From Actinomycetes bacterium (lineage in GTDB: Bacteria > Actinomycetota > Acidimicrobiia > Acidimicrobiales > RAAP-2), in contig JAJZSX010000203.1 of the NCBI GenBank assembly GCA_021849435.1, positions 1 to 5,162 on the forward strand: a stretch of DNA of 5,162 bases. Direction: 5' to 3'. A program made the position numbers and the translations under genes. The first letter of the stretch is position 1, and each line of letters starts with the position of its first letter. Of the stretch, positions 1-5,113 are shown piece by piece. Under the pieces are notes generated by a model. It was not told the origin of the DNA and ran no database searches. It saw only the letters and a list, made by a program, of their open reading frames with translations.

Positions 1-255
1 TCGCCCTGTATAACCCGAGGTGGCGAGCATGTTCGGGCAGGTGATGCATACGAATTACCCGAAGTTGTGCAACTGGTTATCACCGGGCGAAGAAAATGTG
101 ATTCTCAGAAACCCTGATCAAAGGGCAAACGAGGAGGAAGATCACTCCAACGTGCGTCATAGATGGGGTTAGTGCCGTAGAATAAACCCCGCAGCAAAGA
201 CTGCTTCGATGTCACCTCACATTCGAGTGGGTTAAGTGGCCAATTGACCGTGCCG
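1..255. other. gene-free, lower-GC upstream region
   Basis: No convincing coding sequence is visible here on either strand. G+C is about 52% over the first 240 bp by hand count, well below the coding part of the window. One plus-strand frame (about 14-172) stays open for some 50 codons but resembles no family I know and has no ribosome binding site. Small inverted repeats are present: GGGGTT at 165-170 with AACCCC at 185-190, then GCAG at 191-194 with CTGC at 201-204. TAGAAT at 178-183 resembles an actinobacterial -10 box, but I find no matching -35 hexamer. TTGACC at 244-249 resembles a -35 box but has no good -10. This may hold the promoter of the downstream Rpf-like gene, and possibly the decayed end of something further left. 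Confidence 0.5.
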
Positions 256-285
256 CTTGGTGGACCTTTTCGGTTTGACACCAAG
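256..285 (+). promoter_or_regulatory. inverted repeat upstream of the Rpf-like gene
   Basis: CTTGGTG (256-262) and CACCAAG (279-285) are perfect 7-bp inverted arms. The 16-nt loop contains a further ACC/GGT pairing (264-266 with 272-274). It begins about 100 bp before the start codon. It could be a protein operator or a stem-loop in the leader RNA; the sequence alone does not decide. It does not look like a terminator, because no T-run follows the 3' arm. Confidence 0.4.
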
Positions 286-315
286 TCGTGCGCCCAGTGT
301 CTCCGTCCGTAGCGC

Positions 316-341
316 GGCGTGGCACGGGTGCCGTGCACGCC
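316..341 (+). promoter_or_regulatory. strong hairpin abutting the Shine-Dalgarno of the Rpf-like gene
   Basis: GGCGT (316-320) pairs with ACGCC (337-341), and GCACGG (322-327) pairs with CCGTGC (331-336). The loop is GTG and the only irregularity is a bulged G at 321. This gives 11 G+C-rich pairs. The 3' arm ends at 341 and the AAAGGAG ribosome binding site begins at 342 with no gap. Such a helix could limit ribosome access or stabilise the mRNA 5' end. rpf genes in other actinobacteria (Streptomyces rpfA, Mycobacterium rpfB) are known to have regulatory leader RNAs. I do not recognise this one as a known riboswitch class. Confidence 0.5.
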
Positions 342-348
342 AAAGGAG
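342..348 (+). promoter_or_regulatory. ribosome binding site that fixes the Rpf-like start
   Basis: AAAGGAG lies five bases before the ATG at 354. It decides the start in favour of that ATG over the upstream in-frame start at 288, which has no comparable site and would put 22 extra residues in front of the signal peptide. Confidence 0.85.
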
Positions 349-353
349 AAACC

Positions 354-797
354 ATGCGAAGAATCTTGTATGCGACGATGGCGTTGCTCACGAGCGCGGC
401 GATTCTGCCCTCGTCCGGTGGCGCTGCGAGCACGCCGCCAACCGCACGTGTCAAGCACGTCGTTGCGACGCGGCATCGGTCGAAACCCCACGTCACGAGG
501 GTGATCCATCACCCGTCCATTCTCACGTACGTGGCGACGCTCGCGCGCGTGACCGTCAATCAGCTGCGCGCTGAGTGGCAACACGTGGCCATCTGTGAGG
601 TCGCGGGGAACTGGTCGATGGAGGGGCCGTTCTACTCGGGGATTGGTTTCGCCAACTCCACGTGGCTCGAGTACGGCGGGACGCAGTTCGCGCCCCTGGC
701 CGGTGAGGCACCGCGCGACGCTCAGATCTTGATCGGCATGCGGGTCACGGGTGGCTGGGTCCCGGATCAAAACGGTTGCGCGCCCGGCGGCTGGTAG
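354..797 (+). CDS. secreted Rpf-like (resuscitation-promoting-factor type) transglycosylase
   Basis: The 147-residue product is probably a muralytic transglycosylase acting on peptidoglycan outside the cell. Residues 1-25 form a signal peptide: MRR, a hydrophobic stretch (residues 4-18), then a likely cut near GGAA|S. Residues 26-70 are a basic, His/Arg-rich linker. Residues 75-142 match the Rpf domain: WQHVAICEVAGNW with the expected catalytic glutamate at E82, then GIGFANSTWLEYGGTQFAP and a Q-I-x-I-G-M-R-V helix. C81 and C142 match the cysteines that form the conserved Rpf disulphide. The protein stops five residues after C142 and has no LysM, G5 or other binding module. The loop after GNW is about two residues shorter than in mycobacterial Rpfs, and GLQF/GVQF is replaced by GIGF. 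The gene is monocistronic as far as visible and faces a convergent hydrolase gene. Family assignment is firm; a role in resuscitation is only inferred. Confidence 0.88.
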   Translation: MRRILYATMALLTSAAILPSSGGAASTPPTARVKHVVATRHRSKPHVTRVIHHPSILTYVATLARVTVNQLRAEWQHVAICEVAGNWSMEGPFYSGIGFANSTWLEYGGTQFAPLAGEAPRDAQILIGMRVTGGWVPDQNGCAPGGW

Positions 798-817
798 AGA
801 CGGCAAACGACGGCACA

Positions 818-833
818 GGTGACTGTGGTCACC
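818..833 (+). terminator. candidate terminator hairpin after the Rpf-like gene
   Basis: GGTGAC and GTCACC are perfect 6-bp arms around a TGTG loop, starting 20 bp after the stop codon. No T-run follows, so it is not a classical intrinsic terminator. Actinobacteria often show such U-poor hairpins after genes, which makes a terminator or mRNA 3'-end stabiliser plausible. Confidence 0.4.
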
Positions 834-890
834 AGCACCCCTCCTTGCACCGGAACGCGAGCGAACACCTGATCAGGGACGACTGGTCCC

Positions 891-906
891 CCGAGGGGTG
901 CCTCGG
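891..906. terminator. second G+C-rich hairpin in the convergent gap
   Basis: CCGAGG (891-896) and CCTCGG (901-906) are perfect arms around a GGTG loop. No T-run is present on either side. It could act as a backup terminator for either strand, or mark the 3' end of a read-through transcript from the Rpf-like gene. Confidence 0.3.
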
Positions 907-973
907 AGCTTGCCTGCGACGCGGCAGCGAACGTCTCGATGCACGGCCCAGCCCCGGCACGCGTTGCACGGCT

Positions 974-1014
974 GGTTCGTTCGATTGGCGTCGGACCGCT
1001 CGATTGGTTCGTTC
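974..1014. repeat. short duplicated motifs GGTTCGTTC and CGATTGG
   Basis: GGTTCGTTC occurs at 974-982 and 1006-1014, and TCGATTGG at 981-988 and 1000-1007. The two motifs appear in opposite order around a 12-bp centre. This could be a small duplication remnant or a protein-binding site. No function can be assigned. Confidence 0.35.
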
Positions 1015-1151
1015 ATCCCGGGAGCGACGACGGCCGATTCCTGCGGTGTCATCGGGCGACTTCTGCCGTGGGCAGGGCAGAGTACCGTGACACGACAGTT
1101 GCGTGGGGCGACGTGCTCGAACGGATTCGTCGTGTGGTGCCAGCGCCCTTG

Positions 1152-1171
1152 CCGCGGGCCGCGGTCCGCGG
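1152..1171 (-). terminator. candidate terminator hairpin after the SGNH hydrolase gene
   Basis: CCGCGGG (1152-1158) can pair with TCCGCGG (1165-1171), seven pairs including one G-U, around a CCGCGG centre. It lies about 18 bp beyond the hydrolase stop codon on the minus strand. The same stretch is also an 11-bp direct repeat (CCGCGGGCCGC at 1152 and 1166), so several folds compete. No T-run follows. It could serve as a U-less terminator. Confidence 0.35.
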
Positions 1172-1188
1172 GCCGCTGAGCTGCGTGG

Positions 1189-2091
1189 CTAATGGAACGG
1201 CGGCGGGAGGACGGCGATGATGGCGTCGGCGATCGCCTCGTAGCCGGCGCGGTTGGGGTGAATGTTGGGACCGTAGGGCGCGGAAGCGCACATCCAGGTG
1301 AGTTGGCAGACTGTGGCGACGTTCTCAGGTACACGGGACCCAGACCTGGTCGTCGTCTGGTGCAAGTGGAAGACGCTCGCGACGTTCGCCATCGGCATGC
1401 CGTGCGCCTGGTAGATCGCGGCGAGGGTCTGGTCGAGCTGGCTGATGGCCTGGAGGCTCGCGTGCGCGTGGACCCGACCCGAGGCGCCGTTGGCCGCCTG
1501 GGCGAGGTAGGGATCGGCGAAGCTGATGCCCACGAAGGTCACGTTCGGCCCGGCGGCCGACTTCAGCACCGTGAGGATGCTCGAGAGCTGTGGCCCCATC
1601 GTCGCGAGGCTCTGCTGAACGCAGGCCGGGTCCACAGTGTGGGTTCGCAGACACCCGACCACCGAATTGAAGCCAAGATCGATGGTGACGAGTCCGGTCT
1701 GATCGTGGTGGGCGTTCAAAAACGTGATGGCGTCAGCGAGTTGGGAGTCACCGGCGTGATAGCAGCCGTCCTGTCCGTTCACCATCGTGGCGACTGACTC
1801 ACCGGGGCAGCCCAGCTCGGTCAGACTCAGGGAGATGCCACGACTGGCTTCGTAGGCGATCAAATCATTGGAGAAGCCGTGGTGGGTGCGATGGCCGGTC
1901 GGGTGCAGCGCGGTGGGTTGGACGCCGACCGATACCGAGGCGCCCAAATCGAGGTAGAAGCCAGTCGTGGTGGTCGTAGTGGTTGCGGCGCCCGCGGCGC
2001 CGACATCCGCGAGTCCCGCCCCTACGAGCACCGTCAACGCGGCCGCCACCACTGATGCGCCACGCGAAAAAACTCCTCGGGAACGAAGCAC
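1189..2091 (-). CDS. secreted SGNH/GDSL-family hydrolase or esterase
   Basis: The product, 300 residues from the GTG at 2091, is an exported SGNH-fold hydrolase, probably an esterase, deacylase or acyl-transfer partner. Residues 1-36 form a signal peptide (basic RSRGVFSR, then a hydrophobic Ala/Val/Leu core) followed by seven threonines (37-43). Block I is YLDLGASVSVG with the likely nucleophile S52 (GAS instead of GDS). Block III is DLGFNSVV with N142 but without the usual following Asp. Block V is PNIHPNRAGY with catalytic H278; the Asp usually three residues earlier is P275. A Ser-His dyad assisted by a main-chain carbonyl, as known from Streptomyces scabies esterase, is plausible. Six cysteines (95, 110, 147, 157, 262, 268) suggest three disulphides. 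The start rests on AAGGAGA just upstream; an ATG at 2166 would place 25 polar residues before the signal peptide and has no binding site. The gene lies 152 bp downstream of the acyltransferase gene on the same strand. Confidence 0.85.
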   Translation of the reverse strand: MLRSRGVFSRGASVVAAALTVLVGAGLADVGAAGAATTTTTTTGFYLDLGASVSVGVQPTALHPTGHRTHHGFSNDLIAYEASRGISLSLTELGCPGESVATMVNGQDGCYHAGDSQLADAITFLNAHHDQTGLVTIDLGFNSVVGCLRTHTVDPACVQQSLATMGPQLSSILTVLKSAAGPNVTFVGISFADPYLAQAANGASGRVHAHASLQAISQLDQTLAAIYQAHGMPMANVASVFHLHQTTTRSGSRVPENVATVCQLTWMCASAPYGPNIHPNRAGYEAIADAIIAVLPPPFH

Positions 2092-2095
2092 CCAG

Positions 2096-2102
2096 TCTCC
2101 TT
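2096..2102 (-). promoter_or_regulatory. ribosome binding site that fixes the SGNH hydrolase start
   Basis: On the minus strand AAGGAGA is followed by CTGG and then GTG. This strong site places translation initiation at 2091 and makes residue 1 the beginning of a normal signal peptide. Confidence 0.8.
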
Positions 2103-2113
2103 GACGGTAACTG

Positions 2114-2146
2114 CGCGACGGCGACCTGTTAGGAGGGTCCGTCGCG
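2114..2146 (-). promoter_or_regulatory. leader hairpin with anti-Shine-Dalgarno loop before the SGNH gene
   Basis: In the minus-strand RNA, CGCGACGG (2146-2139) and CCGTCGCG (2121-2114) are perfect 8-bp arms. The 17-nt loop contains CCTCCT, which is complementary to AGGAG of the ribosome binding site 11 bases beyond the stem. A second CCGTC copy (2107-2103) lies between stem and binding site and could compete for the GACGG of the 5' arm. A pseudoknot or alternative fold hiding the binding site is therefore possible. The rest of the 152-bp gap has an A+T-rich dip around 2186-2226, but no clear -35/-10 pair. Confidence 0.4.
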
Positions 2147-2243
2147 GATCCAGTTCTGAATCCCATCCACGGTAGGGCGAAACGGGGTTCACATACGTAT
2201 CAAAGACGAAGAAATCCATAAGAATTCACGGTCCGTTGCGTCG

Positions 2244-3485
2244 TTAGGGCTCGACGACGTCCATCGGTCCGTCAGCGACGTCACCGTGCTCGACGACCGT
2301 TGGGAGCGTTCGGCGAGGCAGTAGGCTCGCCCAGGTCGCTCGGCTCCGACCGGTCACGCCCCTGGCGAACCAGGTTCGAGCCATGAGGGCGGTGAAGACG
2401 AAGCCGACGCTGTAGACGATGACCAGCGCGAGCGGGGCCGCGACCTGCCAGGGCAGGTGGACGCCACTGGCGCCGCGGAGCCGAACCAAGGCGGGAATCC
2501 ATACCATCTGCGAGAGATAGACGCCGTAGGAGTTGTCCGAGCCGGACTGGACCATCGCGCGGATCCTCGCCCGGCGAGCCGGAGCGGTGAGGAACACCCC
2601 GAGCAGGTAGACGCACAGGATCGCGCCGACGTTGTAGGGGATGATCAGCGGTGAGAAGACGTAGGTACCGGTACGAAGGTAGGTGGGGAGGTCGTGGGCG
2701 ACACCGACGTAGGTGAGGACTTCGGCGAGGGCCATGGCGCCGAGTGTGCCAACGAGGATCAACGCGACGTGACGAACGATCCACTGGTGTACTTCGTCGA
2801 GGTGCAGCGCCACGATCACGCCGCCCACGATGTAGATGACGTACGAGAGGATCATTCGCGTCTGCAATAGACCCGAGATGTCGAGCACGGAGCGGTGCGA
2901 GCTCACCCACGCGCCGTAGGCGACCTGCCAGATGAGTGACCCCGCCAAAATCCGCCAGTGCCAGGTGGGGTGTCGCCGGATGACGCGCAGCATGAGCGGG
3001 AACAAGACGTAGAACTCGGCGATGACGAGCAGGTAGTAGAGGTGGTAGTACCCCGTGACCGTGAGGTGAATCAGGATCCGAAGTGCGTTCCAGCTGAAGA
3101 GGTGGGCGGTGTTCACCGCGTAGTACGGAAACGCCGACCGGCTGTCGAGGGACGTGTAGACGAAGTAGAGCAGCGTCCAAGTCAGGTACGGCACGCCGAC
3201 TGACAGGAAGCGCCGCTTCGTGTAGGTCCGGATCTCGACCGTTGGCGTGCTGCGATAGCTGTAGGTCAGCATGCACGCCGAGACGAAGAGGAAGGCGTCG
3301 CGCGAGAACCGGGTCAGCATGATCAGCCCCACGACGGTGGTGCTGGTGGCCAACGGCGCGAAGAAGATGAGCGCGTGGGTGGAGATGACGGCCGCCTGTT
3401 TCACCGGCCGCATGGCGTCGATGTGGTCGAGACGACGGCGGGTGCCCGCCGACGGCGCAGTGGCCGGCTCCGGGGTTGCGCTCAT
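2244..3485 (-). CDS. acyltransferase-3 family integral membrane protein (OafA-like)
   Basis: The 413-residue product should transfer an acyl group from a cytoplasmic donor to a glycan, lipid or other envelope substrate across the membrane. After a short polar N-terminus, RLDHIDAMRPVKQAAVISTH contains the family's R-X10-H signature (R26, H37) at the first membrane helix. FLFVSACMLTYSYR (66-79), the basic loop KRRFL (90-94) before PYLTW, and GYYHLYYLLVIAEFYVLFPL (145-164) match typical acyltransferase-3 blocks. SDNSYGVYLSQMVWIPAL (316-333) fits the conserved late helix. About ten hydrophobic helices are visible between residues 28 and 368. The length fits a stand-alone domain; residues 377-413 are a soluble tail with no SGNH fusion. 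I chose the ATG at 3485 (AGGTG five bases upstream); an in-frame GTG at 3500 is possible. The gene starts 28 bp after the synthetase stop, so the two are probably co-transcribed. The acyl group and acceptor cannot be read from sequence. Confidence 0.87.
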   Translation of the reverse strand: MSATPEPATAPSAGTRRRLDHIDAMRPVKQAAVISTHALIFFAPLATSTTVVGLIMLTRFSRDAFLFVSACMLTYSYRSTPTVEIRTYTKRRFLSVGVPYLTWTLLYFVYTSLDSRSAFPYYAVNTAHLFSWNALRILIHLTVTGYYHLYYLLVIAEFYVLFPLMLRVIRRHPTWHWRILAGSLIWQVAYGAWVSSHRSVLDISGLLQTRMILSYVIYIVGGVIVALHLDEVHQWIVRHVALILVGTLGAMALAEVLTYVGVAHDLPTYLRTGTYVFSPLIIPYNVGAILCVYLLGVFLTAPARRARIRAMVQSGSDNSYGVYLSQMVWIPALVRLRGASGVHLPWQVAAPLALVIVYSVGFVFTALMARTWFARGVTGRSRATWASLLPRRTLPTVVEHGDVADGPMDVVEP

Positions 3486-3513
3486 CGGCGCACCTGGCAC
3501 CGGGGCTGGCCGG

Positions 3514-5022
3514 TCACGCGAGGTCCCAGGTCGTGATCACGTCGATTGGCTCGCTCGCGAGGCGGTGCTTCTGGATCTTGCCCGTGGCGTGGGCGGGCAG
3601 GCGGGCGACGACCGTGAACGCGACGGGCCAGTGCGTCTTGGGGAACCCCTCGGTGACGACGCGACGCAACTGGGCCAACACCGCGCGCTGGTCGCAGTCC
3701 TCGGCGAGTTCGACGTAGGCGGTCGGGACTTGGCCGAAAACGTCATCGGGCTGCGCGACCACGGCGACGCCACGGACGCCCACCACACCGAGCACGGCGT
3801 CTTCGAGTTCGCGCGGGAAGATCTTCTCGCCGCCGCGGTTGATCACGTCGTCACTTCGGCCCACGAGATAGAGATAGCCGTCGTCGTCGAGGTACCCGAG
3901 GTCCCCGGTGCGCAGCCAGCCGTCGAGGCTGAAGCGATCCTCGTACCCGGCACTCTCGTAGTGCGTGATCACCGACGGCCCGCGGATCTCGACGTGTCCC
4001 ACGGCCGCCGATGGCGGCGAGGGTTCACCCTCGTCCTGGTCTAGGGGTACGATGCGCAACTCCACGCCTACGGGTACGCCGGCCGAGCCGGGCTTGCGCT
4101 CACCTTCGAGCGGGTTGGCACTGATCTGACTCGCGGCCTCGGTCATGCCGTAGGACTCGACCACCGGGATGCCGACGGCCGATTGGAACTGCTCGAGCAC
4201 GGTGGGCGACAGGGGAGCCGACGCTGAACGAATGAAACGGATGCGCTCCGGTATCGGCTCGGCGTCAGTCACGTTAGACAGTCGCGCGATGATGGCGGGC
4301 ACGGCGTTGATCCAGGTCACCTCGTACTCAGCGGCGAGCGTCCAGAAGTCCGTCCGGTGGAAGCGCTCGTCGAGCACCACTGACGAGCCCGCCACCAGAG
4401 ACGCCAGGATGGCAACGACCTCGGCGTTGATGTGCCAAAGGGGCAGCGGGTTCAGTCCTCGGTCCGATGGGGTCAGCCGGTTGTGCACCGCGATCAGCGA
4501 GGCTGCGTGAAGCAGCTGGGTTGTCGGCAACGCGATCACCTTCGGGGTCCCGGTCGTGCCCGAGGACGCGAGGATCACGCCGCCGGAACGTTCCGACGCT
4601 TGAACGGATTCGTCGAGGTTTGCCAGGTCGACGGTGCGAACATCGAACCAGTTCGCCGTGATCGAAGCGGGCCGGTCGGCATCGCTGAAGACGTTGTGCA
4701 CGCCAAGTCGGCGGAGCCGTGCGTTGAGGACCTCGCCGTTGATCGGGTTCACGGTCGGGTCGAGCGGGGCAACCCAGAGTCCACACGCGATGAACGCGAG
4801 GAACGTTTGGGCGAAGTGCAGCGGGTCGCCGATCAAGAGCCCGACGCGGTCGCCAGGTCGCAGTGAGCGCTCGCGCAGCAGCGACGGCCACCGGCCGACG
4901 ACCTGCTCGAGATCGGCGAAGGAAACCGCCTCGTGGGTGCGAAGTCGCAGTAGATAGGGCGCCCGCGCCAAGCGCGACGACTGACGGGTGATGAGTTCGC
5001 GCAGCGAGCCCTCGTCGTTCAT
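3514..5022 (-). CDS. AMP-dependent acyl-CoA synthetase (class I adenylate-forming enzyme)
   Basis: The 502-residue cytoplasmic enzyme should activate a carboxylic acid as acyl-AMP and transfer it to CoA. All core motifs are intact: the P-loop SSGTTGTPK (153-161), PLWHINAE (194-201), YGMTE (291-295), RTGDLG (371-376), the hinge GRSDDVINRGGEKIFPRELE (388-407) and the C-terminal TGKIQKHRL (480-488) with the expected catalytic K482. The length is normal for the family. The segment YGMTEAASQISANPL followed by RKPGSAGVPVG resembles the oxalyl-CoA synthetase branch (plant AAE3, yeast Pcs60), which suggests a short or dicarboxylic substrate, but this is from memory and weak. The ATG at 5022 is preferred for its GGAG site; the in-frame TTG at 5052 has none. 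It follows an aldehyde dehydrogenase gene by 91 bp and precedes the acyltransferase-3 gene by 28 bp, all on one strand, so an operon is likely. Confidence 0.9.
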   Translation of the reverse strand: MNDEGSLRELITRQSSRLARAPYLLRLRTHEAVSFADLEQVVGRWPSLLRERSLRPGDRVGLLIGDPLHFAQTFLAFIACGLWVAPLDPTVNPINGEVLNARLRRLGVHNVFSDADRPASITANWFDVRTVDLANLDESVQASERSGGVILASSGTTGTPKVIALPTTQLLHAASLIAVHNRLTPSDRGLNPLPLWHINAEVVAILASLVAGSSVVLDERFHRTDFWTLAAEYEVTWINAVPAIIARLSNVTDAEPIPERIRFIRSASAPLSPTVLEQFQSAVGIPVVESYGMTEAASQISANPLEGERKPGSAGVPVGVELRIVPLDQDEGEPSPPSAAVGHVEIRGPSVITHYESAGYEDRFSLDGWLRTGDLGYLDDDGYLYLVGRSDDVINRGGEKIFPRELEDAVLGVVGVRGVAVVAQPDDVFGQVPTAYVELAEDCDQRAVLAQLRRVVTEGFPKTHWPVAFTVVARLPAHATGKIQKHRLASEPIDVITTWDLA

Positions 5023-5028
5023 GCGCGG

Positions 5029-5032
5029 CTCC
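5029..5032 (-). promoter_or_regulatory. ribosome binding site of the acyl-CoA synthetase gene
   Basis: GGAG on the minus strand lies six bases before the ATG at 5022. It supports this start over the TTG at 5052. Confidence 0.6.
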
Positions 5033-5113
5033 GAACTCGGCCAGTTCGCCAACGAGGCCCGCGAAGGGCGACGATGGGTGGGAAGTACCAGGGAATCCTC
5101 GGGTCGACCACGA

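Larger units (their letters stand above)
798..1188. other. 391-bp gap between convergent genes
   Basis: Open frames of roughly 80-150 codons cross this gap on both strands. None has a ribosome binding site, a recognisable domain or sensible composition (they are rich in R, P, S and T, as expected of shadow frames in G+C-rich DNA), and some run into the neighbouring hydrolase gene. The gap holds three compact hairpins and a small repeat pair, listed separately. I take it as a transcription-termination zone for both flanking genes. Confidence 0.55.

Noticed and set aside
14..172. Plus-strand frame entering a gene-free region (MFGQVMHTNYPKLCNWLSPG and on)
   Set aside because: No recognisable family, no ribosome binding site and only about 50 codons. 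It could be a decayed fragment, but nothing supports a call.
165..341. Possible ydaO-type c-di-AMP riboswitch, as found before some rpf genes
   Set aside because: I looked for the conserved 3' core of that class (a GCTAACCTCGTAAGC-like stretch) and did not find it.
105..806. A 233-codon minus-strand frame opposite the Rpf-like gene
   Set aside because: Arg/Pro-rich composition, no domain, no ribosome binding site, and the opposite strand encodes a clear Rpf domain with a signal peptide.
1192..1797. A 201-codon plus-strand frame opposite the SGNH hydrolase gene
   Set aside because: Composition of an antisense shadow (Arg, Gly, Val, Asp rich), while the minus strand carries SGNH motifs and a signal peptide.
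2034..2219. A 61-codon minus-strand frame beginning MDFFVFDTYVNP before the SGNH gene
   Set aside because: No ribosome binding site. It runs into the SGNH gene out of frame and its later residues are shadow-like. The A+T-rich start is more likely promoter or leader DNA.
2281..3276. A 331-codon minus-strand frame inside the acyltransferase gene
   Set aside because: Out-of-frame shadow rich in Arg, His and Pro; the overlapping frame has membrane helices and the R-X10-H motif.
3271..4044. A 257-codon plus-strand frame opposite the start of the acyltransferase and the end of the synthetase genes
   Set aside because: It spans two genes antisense and shows no domain; the minus-strand frames have intact family motifs.
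5020..5052. Upstream TTG start at 5052 for the synthetase
   Set aside because: It has no Shine-Dalgarno, while the ATG at 5022 has GGAG at good spacing and the extra ten residues add nothing to the domain.
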